DNA of 64,000 nucleotides from Cryptomeria japonica (Eukaryota; Streptophyta; Pinopsida; Cupressales; Cupressaceae). The notes beneath the pieces were generated by a model. That model had not been told where the DNA came from, did not search any database, and saw nothing but the letters and a program-made list of their open reading frames with translations. Shown here piece by piece: positions 1-11,689 of the stretch. The stretch's first letter is position 1. Every line of letters starts with the position of its first letter. The DNA lies in the NCBI RefSeq assembly GCF_030272615.1, contig NC_081413.1, positions 722,575,649 through 722,639,648 of the forward strand. The letters run 5' to 3'. The position numbers were made by a program, and so were the translations under genes.

Positions 1-420
1 GTTAGCTTTCCCATTTCTATGCTTCAACACAAAGGTGTAACTCTGCAAAAATTCTAACCATCTCATATGTCTCCAATTCAACTTACTCTAACTATTCAAA
101 TACTGCAAAGCTTGATGATCTGTATACAAAACAAACTCATTAGGAAACAAGTAATGTATCCACTTCTTCAAGGGTTGAGATATGGCATAAAACTCCTGAT
201 CATACACTGAATATCTCCTCCTAGCATCATTTAACTTCTCACTAAAATAAGCTACTACTCTCCCTTCTTGACTCAAGACTACTCCTATTGATGTTCCACT
301 TGCATCACAATCAACTTGGAATACTTTGTTGAAATCCGGTAAAGCCAACAAATGATGCTCAGTCACTCTCTTCTTCAATATCTCAAAACTTTTGTTTTCT
401 CTGGTGGTCGACCTGAACAT
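1..420 (-). pseudogene. RNase H of the Ty3/gypsy remnant, truncated by window
   Basis: Reading 420-88 contains [18 protein letters not shown], then [14 protein letters not shown] and [13 protein letters not shown]. These are the first Asp, the Glu and the second Asp of the gypsy RNase H. After a stop the same reading continues to position 1 with RHMRWLEFLQSYTF followed by KHRNGKAN, the segment before the last Asp, which lies outside the window. Residues visible here are conserved although the overall frame is broken. Confidence 0.85.
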
Positions 421-1263
421 TACTTCTTATCTCCCCTCATTGTCTCAGTCATAGGGTTACGAACTGAACTGAAATTTATGATGAACTTCCTATAGAAACT
501 AGCCAATCCATGAAATAATCTTACCTCTCCAATACTTTCCAGTGTAGGCCACTCCACAATTGCTTTTACTTTCTTAGGGTCCATCTTCAAACCATCCTCA
601 AATATCACAAATCCCAAATAGACTAACTCTTCATTCATGAAAGTACACTTCTTAAGATTTATCAGCAACTTCTCTTCCCTCAACCTCTGTAGAACTTGTC
701 TCAAATGCAACAAATGCTCCTCTTTTGTCTTACTGAAAATGAGAATGTTGTCCAAATAAATAATAACAAACTTACCCAAGAATTTATTCAATACCTCATT
801 CATCATCCTCATGAAAGTACTCGGTGCAATAGTTAACCCAAAAGGCATCACCAACCATTCATAGAGTCTTTCATTTGTCTTGAATGTTGTCTTCCACTCA
901 TCTCCTTCTTTGATCTTGATCTGATGATATCCACTCTTCAAATCTATCTTTGTAAAGTATTTGGATTCACTCAAACAATCTATTGTCATCCATCCTAGGC
1001 AAAGGAAATTGGTATTTCACTGTGATCTTGTTTATTGCTCTGGGATCAGTATACATTCTTCATTATCCAATCTTCTTAGATGCTAACACTATTGGTACTT
1101 CACAAGGGCTTAGACTTTCTCTGATCAAACCTTTCTTCAGTAGCGCCTACACTTGTCTATTTAACTCTTCATTCTCTGTTGATATCGTCTGGTGTGCAGC
1201 TTTATTAGGCAAACTAGCTCTGGGGATCAAATCCATGCAATGACTGATACTTCTTACGAGTGG
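420..1263 (-). pseudogene. reverse transcriptase of the Ty3/gypsy remnant
   Basis: RNA-directed DNA polymerase domain. The minus-strand reading 989-420 has the successive RT blocks: [16 protein letters not shown], then [12 protein letters not shown], then the catalytic-loop strand [12 protein letters not shown], then LVYLGFVI and the thumb/connection segment. The catalytic YLDD box reads YLDN, so the second metal-binding Asp is lost. The N-terminal RT fingers (990-1263) are out of frame. It runs into RNase H at 420 with a frame change. Confidence 0.85.
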
Positions 1264-1704
1264 TTATCCATCAGGTACATTATCTGAAATGATGTCTTCA
1301 TACTCTATCAGCAATTCCTTTATCTCCTTGGGTTGTTCTGCTTCAGGTTTCAGTTTCTCAGTCTTCTTAGGAACCAAGGCAAAACATACATTCTCATGTC
1401 TCATTTCATCCAAGAATTTCCTTCCATATAACAAATAAATCCTAGCATTCTTATAGACTTCACTCTTCAAAGACTCCTCCAAGTTTAACTTATTCACCAT
1501 CTCTTCTAAAACAAGATTATGTTAACTTACACTATCAATAATGACTTTACAGCACTTACCAGATACCTTACATCTGGACTTGAACAAATTTCTCCTTTGC
1601 AAGGGCTCTTCATCTTCTCCGGTATGACACAAAGATCTCCTCATCAGCAACAGTTCTCCATTTTCCGGTTTGTTAGTTGATCCAGTGGGGTTTTCTTCCA
1701 CCAC
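1264..1704 (-). pseudogene. aspartic protease and linker of the Ty3/gypsy remnant
   Basis: The minus-strand reading contains CKVIIDSVS at about 1522-1550, matching the retropepsin active-site strand with the expected DSG changed to DSV. The next piece (1500-1264) contains LLYGRKFLDEMRHENVCFAL and ends in IEYEDIISDNVPDG, the usual lead-in to reverse transcriptase in Ty3/gypsy elements. A stop separates the two pieces. The loss of the active-site Gly and the broken frame make it inactive. Confidence 0.6.
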
Positions 1705-2769
1705 TGTTGCTCTTCTGATATTCTCAGTCTTCTTACACTCAAATGCACAATTTCCTTCTCCTCCACACTTAAAGCAAGTTCCTCTAAAAATTCTCTTGTT
1801 TTCTCTTATGTCATCTTTTCCAAAATTCTCATTCTGGTATCCATCTGGTTCTCTTCTCTGGTAGAATTTTCTATCATCCTTCCATATGAATTACCGTCTT
1901 TGCTCACTTCCTTGACCTTGTTTTGATCTTTACATGTATATCTTCCTCTGGTATATCCTCTTCCTCTTTGAAATTTTCCTCTGGTAAATCTTCCACCTCT
2001 GCCTCTCTGCCTTTGTTCATGTCTTTTGTTTAACTTATCTTCAGCCTTCAGGGCATACTGGTAAGCCTCTTCAACACTCTGTAATTTGATCAAACTGAGT
2101 TCATCTTGTATAGACACCTGTAATCCATTCAAATATCTTGTGACGTTCAACTTTATCATCAACATGTCTGGATTTGATGTTCAACTTGTAAAATGCTTCA
2201 GTGTATTCCTTCACACTAGATTCCTTCTGTCTCAAATTATGCAACTTTCAGAACAGATTCACTTGATAATCAACAGGAATAACCCTTGATTTTAAGTTAG
2301 CAACCATCTGATCCCAAGTCTTGATCTTCTCTTTACCTCTTCTCTGTCTATCAACTTGCAAATGTTCCCACCAAAGAGATGCATGACCTTTCAACCGAGT
2401 ACAGGCATATTTCACCTTCCTCTCCTCTGCGATGTTCTAAAAATCAAAATACTTTTCCATTTCCGAGATCCAATCCACCAATTCATCAGAATCCAACTTG
2501 CTATCATATTTTGATGGGGTAAAATGGGGTTTAGTATTAGCCCTACTCAAAACCCTCAAAAACCTTTCCTCATCTGGATCAACTGTGGGTGGTTTTACTT
2601 GTTCTGTCGGGGCTTCTTCTCCTTCATCTTCACTCACATCTTCAATATGTCGGCCTCTTCTCTGGGCTATCTCCACGGCTTCCAACCGGGCTACTATCCC
2701 TCGCAACATTTCTATCATAGAAGGGTCTACATTCCCACGTGCTCCACCATTCCTAGTTCCTCTTCGCAC
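1705..2769 (-). pseudogene. gag: gag of the Ty3/gypsy remnant
   Basis: Capsid/nucleocapsid protein of the remnant. The minus-strand reading starts near 2769 with a Gly/Arg-rich and acidic stretch, then a segment ending in ELVDWISEMEKYFDF (to 2437), typical of the start of a retrotransposon gag capsid domain. After a disrupted stretch (2170-2436) it resumes at 2165 with a helical segment followed by a basic Arg/Gly-rich tract. A CCHC zinc knuckle is readable at about 1740-1780 (CFKCGGEGNCAFEC). Stops and frameshifts separate these pieces, so no full-length product is possible. Confidence 0.7.
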
Positions 2770-2860
2770 AATCTTTTCACTAGTCCTCTACATCTATAGG
2801 ACAGATCCACAGTCTGCCACCCTACAACAAAATTCTCAGGACAACTAAAACAAAAACTTT

Positions 2861-2871
2861 CTCTAATACCA
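2861..2871 (-). other. primer-binding site (initiator-Met tRNA type)
   Basis: The reverse complement reads TGGTATTAGAG, one base away from the TGGTATCAGAG complement of plant initiator-Met tRNA. It lies two bases from the CA end of the inferred LTR (minus orientation), at the right edge of the gag-bearing internal region. Confidence 0.65.
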
Positions 2872-2873
2872 CT

Positions 2874-3657
2874 TGATGCAGTCATCGGTAAGGAGGGACC
2901 TCAAGGAGATCAGTCCAAACTGATCAACAAGAGTAAACAAAATGGAAACACAAGGACATGATGGAGGCAATGTAGAACAATATTGAATTAAAACATGAAA
3001 ACTTATTACAACCAACTAGTAACTATCGAGTTACATAAATGGACTCACATGCCTGCTAGAAAATGCTCAAAGTACAAAACAGGTCACAATCGGGACCTCA
3101 AAACTATAGATCTACCTTCAATGTTCTATCTTCCACCTTAGATTACATTATAATGCTCAATTAAAATGATTTATACAATTCAAGGGAATCCGGTTGACCC
3201 AAAAAGGGATCGAAACCTGAAGAACAAGACCTAACGTGTAAAACCAACAACGTTGACCTCGGCCAAAGAAATCCAAAGGATGAAGAGTAGATCATGGGAA
3301 AAGGTCGGCCAAATGCCAAGGAACACTAGAATCAATGCTCAGGGCACCGTAAGCTACAAAAGGGTTCTAGTAGATCACCAATGCAAATAGGTCCAGGCAA
3401 CCAGTAACAGGAAACTGTCAACCGATAATAGGAAACTATCTCGGAAACCGGTAGCGATATCTTGTCGGAAAATGATCCAAATGTTCTGAAGTTTGGGAAT
3501 AAGGTAGATGGTCAAGTCTTCAAGTAAAATCCAACTCCACAAGTTCCGGTGAGACAAATCCTGGACACACAGAAATAAATGTTGAAACTGCAAACAGAAA
3601 GCAAAACAAAAAGGAAATATTTTTGGTTGATGCAAGATTGCCAAGAACCGGGGATTC
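2874..3657 (-). repeat. probable 5' LTR (right part) of the Ty3/gypsy remnant
   Basis: The sequence next to the primer site must be LTR. Its plus-strand edge is TGATGCAGTC, which is a CA terminus when read on the minus strand. No partner LTR is in the window and the outer edge cannot be fixed; I stop it where the GA-rich tract begins. No real ORF is seen here. Confidence 0.45.
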
Positions 3658-3925
3658 TCCTACATTAGAGGGAGAGAGGATGGGAAGGGAAGAGAGAGAG
3701 AGGGGGGGAGGGAGAAAGAGCATGGAGGGAGGGAGATAAAAATAGAGACAAAGAGAGGGAGAGAAAAATAGAGACAAAGAGGGAGGGAGAGATAGAGACA
3801 TAGACAGAGACAGAGATAGAGAGAGTGATGGGAAATGGAGGGAGATAGAGGGGGAGGGAGGGAGAAAGAGTGATGAGGGAGGGGGAGAGAGAGAGAGAGG
3901 GGTGGTAAAGTGAGGGAGAGAGAGA
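3658..3925. repeat. GA-rich low-complexity tract
   Basis: About 270 bases almost free of pyrimidine runs, made of degenerate GAGA and GGGAGG words with repeats of about 30 bp (GGGAGGGAGA-like units). It borders the satellite array. Confidence 0.9.
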
Positions 3926-5092
3926 TATGGTGTGCTAAGGGTTCATATGGTGTAGCTAGGGGTCATGTGGGGTCCTAATTGGGCCACATGCGTTACAACA
4001 CCAAATGACCCCTTAGGACACCGTATGGTCCTAATGGGTCAGGTGGTGTGCTAAGGGGTCATATGGTGTAGTTAGGGGTCATGTGGGTTCCTAATGGGGC
4101 CACACATGTGTTACAACACCATATGACCCTTTAGGACACCATATGGTCCTAAGGGGTCATGTGGTGTGCTAAGGGGTCATATGTTGTAATTAGGTATAAT
4201 GTGGTGTCCTAATGGGGCCACACATGTGATAGAACAATGTATGACCCCTTAGGACACCATATGACCCCTTAGGACATCTTGTGGTCCTAAAGGATCATAT
4301 AGTGTGCTAAGGGGTCGTATGGTGTCATTAGAGTTCATGTGGGATCCTAATGGGGACAAACATGTCTTAGAACACCATATAACCCCTTAGAACACCATAT
4401 AACCCCTTAGGACACCATACGACCCCTTAGGACATCATATGGTCCTAAGGGGTCATGTAGTATGCTAAGGTGTCACATGGTGTCGTTAAGGGCCATGTGA
4501 GGTCCTAATGGGGCCACACGTGCTAGATCATCGTATGATCCCTTAGGACACCATTTGACCCCTTAGGACATCATGTGTTCCTAAGGGGTCATATGGTGTT
4601 GTTAGGGGTCATGTGGGGTCCTAATGGGGCCACACATGTGTTAGAACACCATATGACCCCTTACAACACCATACGACCCCTTAGGACATAATATGGTCTT
4701 AAGGGGTCATGTGGTGTGCTAAGGGGTCATATGGTGTTGTTAAGGGTCATGTGGGATCCTAATGGAGCAACACATTTGTTAGAACATTGTATGACCCCTT
4801 ACGACACCATAGGACCCCTTAGGACATCATATGGTCCTAAGGGGTCATGTGGTGTGCTAAGGGGTCATATGATGTAGTTATGGGTCATGTGGGGTCCTAA
4901 TGCGACAACACATGTGTTACAACACCATGTGACCCCTTAGGACACCATACAACCCCTTAGGACACCATAGGAACCCTTAGGACCATATGATGTCCTAAGG
5001 GGTCCTACGGTGTCCTAAGGGGATGGTGTCCTAAGGGGTCATAAAGTGTTCTAACACATGTGTGGTCCCATTAGGACTCCACATGACCCCAC

Positions 5093-5279
5093 ATGATTTA
5101 GATTACTTTTCTGCTAAAAACATGCATTGTCCACTTGTGACACTGTAGAGCTGAGCAATATGATCCATTATTACAATATAAAAAGCAGTGCCAATACTGC
5201 TTACAAAAAAAAGTTCAGATCACCCCTGAGAGTGAGCATGAGGTTAAAGGATGAAAATAATAAACTAGTATGCTCCCCC
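5093..5279 (+). repeat. non-satellite block embedded in the array, copy A
   Basis: About 190 bp of AT-rich sequence starting ACATGATTTAGATTACTTTT and ending near AGTATGCTCCCC. It is nearly identical to 5839-6045 in the same orientation, and its last third recurs inverted at 5373-5450. Both flanks are satellite. Confidence 0.85.
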
Positions 5280-5372
5280 TGAACCATATGACCCCTTAGC
5301 ACACCATATGACCCCTTTTGGACATCATATGGGCCTAAGGGGTCATGTGGTGTGCCAAGGGGTCATATGGTT

Positions 5373-5450
5373 TAGCAGGAGTATACTGGTTTATTATTTT
5401 CATCCTTGAACCTCATGCTCGCTCTCATAGGGTAATCTGAATTTTTTTTG
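5373..5450 (-). repeat. non-satellite block, inverted partial copy
   Basis: The reverse complement of this stretch matches the end of copies A and B (AGCATGAGGTTCAAGGATGA, then AAATAATAAACCAGTAT). With copy A it forms an inverted repeat spaced by about 95 bp of satellite. Confidence 0.8.
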
Positions 5451-5838
5451 GTTCTAAGGGATCATGTGGTGTGCTAAGGGGTCATATGGTGTTGTTAAGA
5501 GTCATGTAGGGTCCTAATGGGGCCACACATGCTACAACACCATATAACCCCTTAAGACACCATATAACCCCTTAGGACATCATATGGTCCTAAAGGGTCA
5601 TGTGGTATGCTAAGGGATCATATAGTGTCGTTAAGGGTCATGTGGGGTCCTAATGGGGCCACACATGTGTTAGAATATCGTATGACCCCTTATGATACCA
5701 TAGGACACCATATGACCCCTTAGGACACCATATGACCCCTTAGGACACAATATGACCCATTAGGACCATATGATGTCCTAAGAGGCCCTATGGTGTTCTA
5801 AGGGGTCATACTGTGTTCTAACACATGTGTGGCCCCAT

Positions 5839-6045
5839 TAGGACCCCACATGATTTAGATTACTTTTCCACTAAAAAACATGCATTGTCCACCTGTGACA
5901 CTGTAGAGCTGAGCAATATGAACCATTATTACAATATAAAAATATGTGCCAATATTGCTTAGAAAAAAAGGTTCAGATCATCCCCTCAAAGTGATCATGA
6001 GGATCAAGGATAAAAATAATAAACCAGTATGCTCCCCTAAACCAT
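5839..6045 (+). repeat. non-satellite block embedded in the array, copy B
   Basis: Direct repeat of 5093-5279, sharing CATGCATTGTCCAC, GACACTGTAGAGCTGAGCAA and AAATAATAAACCAGTATGCT with few substitutions. The matching satellite flanks suggest duplication of a larger satellite-plus-block segment. Confidence 0.85.
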
Positions 6046-8240
6046 ATGACCCCTTAGCACACCATATGAACCCTTAGGACATCAAATGGTCCTAAGGGGT
6101 CATGTGGTGTGCTAAGGGGTCATATGGTGTCATTAGGGGTCATGTGGGGTCCTAATGGGGCCACACATGTGTTAGAATACCATATACTCCTTAGGACACC
6201 ATATGACCCCTTAGGACATCATATGCTCCTAAGGGGTCATATGGTGTGGTAAGGATCCATATGGTGTTGGTAGGAGTCATGTGGGGTCCTAATGGGGCCA
6301 AACATGTTTTATAACACCATATGACCCCTTAGGACATCATATGCTCCTAAGGGGTCATATGGTGTTGTCAGGGGTCATGAGGGGTCCTAAGGGGCCACAT
6401 GTGTGTTAGAACACCATATGACCCCTTAGGGCACCACATGACCCCTTAGGACATCATATGGTCCTAAGTGGTCATGTGGTGTGCTAAGGGGTCATATGGT
6501 GTGGTTAGGGGTCATGTGGGTTCCTAATGGGCAACATGTGTTATGACACCATATGACCCCTTATGACACCATACGACCCCTTAGGACACCAAATGACCCC
6601 TTAGGACACTATACAATCACTTAGGACATCATATGGTCCTAAGGAGTCATATGGTGGGCTAAGGGGTCATATGGTGTCATTAGGGGTCATATGGGATCCT
6701 AATGGGGCAACACGTGTTAGAAAACCATATGACCCCTTAGGACACCATAGGACCCCTTAGGACATCATATGGTCATAAGGGGTCATGTGGTGTTCTAAGG
6801 GGTCATATGGTGTGGTTAGGGGTCATGTGAGGTCCTAATGGGACTAACACATGTGTTATGACACCATATGACCCCTTAGGACACCATACAACCCCTTAGG
6901 ACATCATATGGTCCTAAGGGGTCATATTGTGTGCTAAGGGGTCATATCGTGTCGTTATGGGTCTTGTGGGGTCCTAATGGGGTCGCACATGTGTTAGAAC
7001 ACCATATGACCCCTTAGGACACCATAGGACCCCTTAGGAAATCATATGGTCCTAAGGGGTCATGAGGTGTGCTAAGGGGTTATATGGTGTGGTTAGGGGT
7101 CATGTGGGGTCCTAATGGGACAAGACATGTGTTACAATACCATATGACCCCTTATGACACCATACAATCCCTTAGGATACCATATGACCCCTTAGGACAT
7201 CATATGGTCCTAAGGGGTCATATGGTGTGCTAAGGGGTCATGTGGGGTCCTAATGGGACAACACATGTTATGACACCATATGACCCCTTATGACACCATA
7301 CGACCCCTTAGAACAACATATGACCCATTAGGACACCATACGATGCTTGAGGACATCATATGGTCTTAAGGGTCATGTGGTGTGCTAAAGGGTCATATGG
7401 TGTCCTTAGGGGTCATGTGGGGTCCTAATGGTATCACACATGTGTTACAACACCATATGACCCCTTAGGATGCCATATGACTTGGACTTAGGACATCATA
7501 TGGTCCTAAGGGGTCATGTGGTGTCATTAAGGGTTATGTGGGGTCCTAACACATGTGTGGCCCCATTAGGACCCTGCATGTGTATGACCCCTTAGGACAT
7601 CATATGCTCCTAAGGGGTCATATGGTGTTGTTAAAACACCATATGGCCCCTTAGGACACCATATGACCTAGGAGGACATTATATGCTCTTAAGGGGTCAT
7701 ATGGTGTGCTAAGGGGTCATATGGTGTCATTAGGGGTCATGTGGGGTCCTAATGGTGCCACACACGTGTTACAACACCATATGACCCCTTAGGATGCCAT
7801 ATTATCACTTAGGACATCATATGCTCCTAAGGGGTCATGTGGTGTGGTAAGGGGTCACATGATATCGTTAGGGGTCATGTGGGGTCCTAATTGCCTAGTC
7901 ACACATGTTACAACACCACATGACCCCTTAGAACACCATATGACCCCATTGGACATCATATGCTTCTAAGGGATCATATGGTGTGCTAAGGAGTCATATG
8001 GTGTTGTTAGGGGTCATTTGGGGTCCTAAGGGGCCACACATGTACTAGAACACCATATGACCCCTTGGGATATCATATGGTCCTCAGGGATCATATGGTG
8101 TCGTTGGGGGTCATGTGGTGGGGGCACACATGTGTTAAAGCATCATATGACCCCTTAGGACATCATATGGTCTTAAGGGGTCATATGGTGTGCTAAGGGA
8201 CCTTATATGGTGTTGTTAGGGGTCATGTGGGGTCCCAAGG

Positions 8241-8245
<5 letters not shown>

Positions 8246-8274
<29 letters not shown>

Positions 8275-8460
8275 TTTAGAGAGGGTGGGAATGCAATATG
8301 CTAAGATATTGAGAGAATATATATATATATATATATATATGCACGTATTTTACATACATATATATGTATACATACACATATTACACACACACACATATAG
8401 GTCCATAGACGTGTTATATAGATATGTATACACATATTATATACATACATATCTATTTGT
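8246..8460. repeat. compound microsatellite (GA)n, (TA)n, (CA/TACA)n
   Basis: GAGAGA runs at 8238-8270, an (AT)n run at 8318-8340, then CACATA/TACACAC words to about 8450. The apparent ORFs over it are low-complexity artefacts. Confidence 0.9.
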
Positions 8461-8484
8461 ATATATAGGAATGTTTTTATGTCA

Positions 8485-8612
8485 ACATAACCCGTACGGG
8501 TTTTTTGTTGTAAGAAACGCAAACAGGTTTTTGTTTTTAAAAACCCGTTCACGCTTTTGTTTTCATAAACACGTTCATGCTTTTATTTTAAAAACCTCAT
8601 TCATGTTTTACC
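8485..8612. repeat. short degenerate tandem repeat (~33 bp)
   Basis: Three or so degenerate copies of a unit containing ACCCGTTCACGCTTTTGTTT, ACACGTTCATGCTTTTATTT and ACCTCATTCATGTTTT, each followed by AAAA or a related run. The first part also contains the short palindrome AACCCGTACGGGTT at 8488-8501. Confidence 0.6.
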
Positions 8613-9479
8613 CTGTTTAGGATCATTAATAGCCTTGGATGACAAGGTTGAGGGTTGGGAGTTTGATTTCCCTCCATTTCCCTCTTTTTTTATGTGTTTT
8701 GTTTTATCAAATACATTTCTCAACTTTGTCCTCATCAACTAGGTATTTCTAAAATTGCCACAATAATTTCACCCATCTTCTAAGCTTTCTAACCATATAT
8801 TTTTTTAAAAAATTGAACAACATTAACATATTATTCTTGAATTTCTTTTACCAATTTCTCCATACTTCTCAGAGACATGTGTACCATTTTTTTAATAACT
8901 TTTGATCTATTTATCCAAAATTATATATTATTGTAGTGCACTTTATTATTTGCACTTTTTTTTTTAAAAAATTATTTTTTATTATTTTGGTGCAAGTTAT
9001 GCTTCGTGCACGAATAAGTACCCGATTTTCAAGATGTGCCCGTTTTGAAAAATCATTTAAAAAAAACTCAACAGAAAATTACAAGAAATACACAACTTCT
9101 AGTGCTCACTCTTAACTACCTTTCTACCAAAGGATTTTTCAAAATACTAAATCTAACTATAATGTTTTTGATCCACACGCTAGACACTATGTTATGTTTT
9201 TCGTGTGCAAAGGATTTGACCCCCTAAATCTTATCCAATTTTGAAAAAAAATAGTAGTTTGGAAACTAGATTCATAGTACTGCAATCTTTGTTTCTTGAG
9301 TATCTTCATATTTTGAGTAGATGAGTCTCAAATTGCTCCTCCAAGTTTAGGTTTAGTTGATTTCAAAAAAGAAAAGAAAAAAGGTGTCCACTTATACCCC
9401 CTATTTTCACACCATCTTGGTGCACTTACCCCACAAATAGCCCGAAGGAAGCATTAACAACTTTAACATCACACTAAAA
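8613..9479. other. AT-rich stretch without recognisable gene
   Basis: No coding signal, LTR boundary or RNA gene that I can support. It holds poly-T/poly-A runs. A B-box-like GAGTTTGATTTCC at about 8660 is noted as a weak SINE hint in the findings. Confidence 0.5.
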
Positions 9480-11256
9480 ACACATCAATATCGAAACATA
9501 ACAAATTAAGAGTCTTAGCAGTATAAGTATGACGATTAAGAGTCTTAGCAGTATCTAACAAAAAAACCTAAAGATCTAAAACCAACCACCGAGTGACTGA
9601 GTGAACGCATTGCTCAAGTCATTAGTGAAGAACTTAAAAAGATCCTTATAGTTCCCTTATTTTTTAGCATCCTTTCCTAGCATTTTCTTTTGCATCGGAC
9701 ACAAAGAGGTGGTTGATCTATGCATCACATGTAGGTTGAACCTAGATATGCTAATCATCTTGTTGTCCATCTCCAACACTTTATTCTTCAGGGCCTCCAA
9801 TTTTGTCATAGTAGTCTTCCAATCAACATACTTATCCACAGTAACACCTTGATGAGTGTCCTCGTCCTTCTACATAACCACCCAAGTCGGGTCCATCGAT
9901 TCAATTTTGGCACTATCAATGTGTGTGGCATTGTCACTGGTGGACTTAGCCAACATTTTCTCCTTACTTGTGTTGCCCTCAACAACATCATCATTAGCAG
10001 CAACATCATCATCAACGAGCTCATCTCCCTCTAATTCTTCTTTATAATCCACCAATTTCTTTCCTTACTCTTTGTTAATTGTGTGCCCAACCAAACTTTT
10101 AGAATTCTTATGGTTGGCACTGCCACTTTTACTATCTTCTTCACCCACATCCACTTCCGCATCACTAATAACTTCTTGGATGGTTATTTGGGTCTTGGAT
10201 TTTTTGGCTAGTGGGCTAGGTTTCTTGAATCTTCTTTTTTTGTTCACAGTGTCGTTGGGTGGGTGTACTAGGGGAACAGAGTCAAGAGGGGTTTTTGGAT
10301 GCAACAGGGTTATGCAGATACTTCTTCTTGTTAGGGCCAAGGGACTCAAGAATAGTTTCTGTCAAAGGAGAGTTAAAGCATGGGGCTACTATAACAACAA
10401 ATTGCTAATGAGAGAATAGGGCTATATGGAAATTATATAAGTGGAAAATGAGGTGTTTATGGAGAGGGATAGGCTTTCGACCCTAGGTCTTGGCCATATC
10501 AACAACATCTTTAACTATGTTTTCAAGTGAATTCAACAAAAAAAACTGAAAGGAAATCAAATCATGGTTATAGAAGTGGTTTAATAAAGGAAAATGATAA
10601 CAACGATAACTTTAAACGTACCCTCTAAGGTGAAAATTTTCATGATCATGAGGCAACCGAGTCCCATGGGTCAGCCATTTTATCTCTAGTAAATCCACCA
10701 TGAAGCTTAACTAGCTCCTCTATTTCCTAGCAGAATTGGATCAAACTTTCATTGTTTGCCACCTTTCTCTATTTTTTCCATTTCCTTCCTTTAGTGGAGA
10801 GGCATGTCGCCTTTTCTATAACCTCTTCGTTGATTTCAGACATGACACCCCCCACCCTTACTCTCCTATTATCGTATGACATGGAAAACTACATGGACAG
10901 GTTCTCATCAAACTTATTGTTGCATTATATGAACTAGGCAACCCCTCCCTCAGTACAAATGTGCCACACCATGGCATTCTTTTTGAATTTTACATGAGTA
11001 CTTGGTTAAATTCTCACTCTATCCGCACCCATAGTCTAAACAATTACAGTTAACATAGTAGAAAAGAGCACACAAACCAGAGACTTAACCTTTTTATTTC
11101 CAACCATCTAATAATAACCATCAAGTAATGTCATAAAATTTTATGAAAAAGGTTTAAATTCTTGCCCACATGGAGATAATAATTAATTGGCATTTACATC
11201 AAATGTTGTGTGTTCCAATATCCTCTCGTAGTCATCAGGGAAATATTTTGCAAGGT
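9480..11256 (-). pseudogene. decayed retroelement accessory ORF (N-domain, Lys-rich linker, helical tail)
   Basis: Minus-strand reading broken by many stops and shifts. It begins near 11256 with KYFPDDYERILEHTTFDVNA. After a disrupted part, 10995-10640 reads KFDENLSM, YDNRRVRVGGVMSEINEEVI, STKGRKWKK, EELVKLHGGFTRDKM and PWDSV. The segment 10349-10065 is a Pro/Lys-rich linker (NKKRRFKKPSPLAKKSK) followed by an acidic stretch. The segment 10055-9657 is acidic and then helical (TMTKLEALKNKVLEMDNKM). The layout resembles the ORF at 16054-19256 and the LTR-borne ORFs at 46447 and 57379. No catalytic motif or zinc finger is seen. I do not know its function; it is most likely a retroelement-carried gene. 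A host gene is less likely given the decay and surroundings. Confidence 0.5.
9506..9555 (+). repeat. 20-bp direct repeat pair
   Basis: ATTAAGAGTCTTAGCAGTAT occurs twice, about 31 bp apart, near the 3' end of the minus-strand accessory ORF. Confidence 0.7.
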
Positions 11257-11393
11257 TTTCCCTACATCAGGCATTACACACCAAAAAAATATTGTTAAAA
11301 ATTTATTAAAAATTATTTTCGGTCATATCAATGGCAGAGTTGCATGAAAAATGATGACATCACATCATCATTAAATGGCCCTCAAAAGTGGTC

Positions 11394-11453
11394 TCGCGAT
11401 CATACCAAGAACAAAGGGGCCTCGTGGCCATACCAAGAACAAAGGGGCCACAT
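11394..11453 (+). repeat. tandem duplication (~31 bp)
   Basis: CATACCAAGAACAAAGGGGCC occurs twice in tandem with CTCG/TGG spacers. The region 11257-11690 around it shows nothing else I can identify; it probably contains the LINE 3' tail. Confidence 0.75.
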
Positions 11454-11689
11454 CAATACCCCATACCTTTGGTATATCTTGCTATAGTGGGGGCCCCACT
11501 CTTTAGGCCACCTAATTTCTTTGTCCCACCAGCAAGTCATCCACATTAGGTCAGAGGCCTTCAACCTCAAAAATTGAGTATCTCACCATCAAGTCTATTC
11601 AGCAAAGCATTGATATCCTTAGCCCGTCAATAAAATTTGAAAATATGTTTGTTGCCTCCAAGACTCTACTCCAAGGCGGTCAAGAAAAG

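Larger units (their letters stand above)
1..2873 (-). mobile_element. Ty3/gypsy retrotransposon, internal region, partial
   Basis: On the minus strand the order from right to left is primer-binding site (2861-2871), gag, zinc knuckle, protease, reverse transcriptase and RNase H, which is the Ty3/gypsy order. The copy is cut by the left window edge inside RNase H, so integrase and the 3' LTR are outside. The reading frame is broken repeatedly. The gag and RT style and the initiator-Met-like primer site fit the chromovirus branch, but no chromodomain can be checked here. Confidence 0.85.
3926..8245. repeat. 4.3-kb satellite array of ~20-bp subrepeats in both orientations
   Basis: The whole stretch is built from degenerate copies of a 20-21-bp word, ACCATATGACCCCTTAGGAC, and its reverse complement. 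Several forward and several reverse copies alternate, separated by CTAATGGGGCCACACATGTG. Landmarks such as GGTGTGCTAAGG recur at spacings near 118, 139 and 158 bp, so higher-order units differ by about one subrepeat. Each unit is an imperfect inverted repeat able to fold on itself. Long reading frames across it are repeat artefacts. It is interrupted by the non-satellite blocks listed separately. Confidence 0.93.

Noticed and set aside
3926-8245. Possible CRISPR-like repeat-spacer array
   Set aside because: Subrepeats are degenerate, contiguous and in both orientations with no regular spacers; this is a plant satellite.
8207-8620. 137-codon plus-strand ORF and overlapping 83-codon minus ORF
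   Set aside because: They run through satellite, GA, TA and CA microsatellites; low-complexity translation with no family signal.
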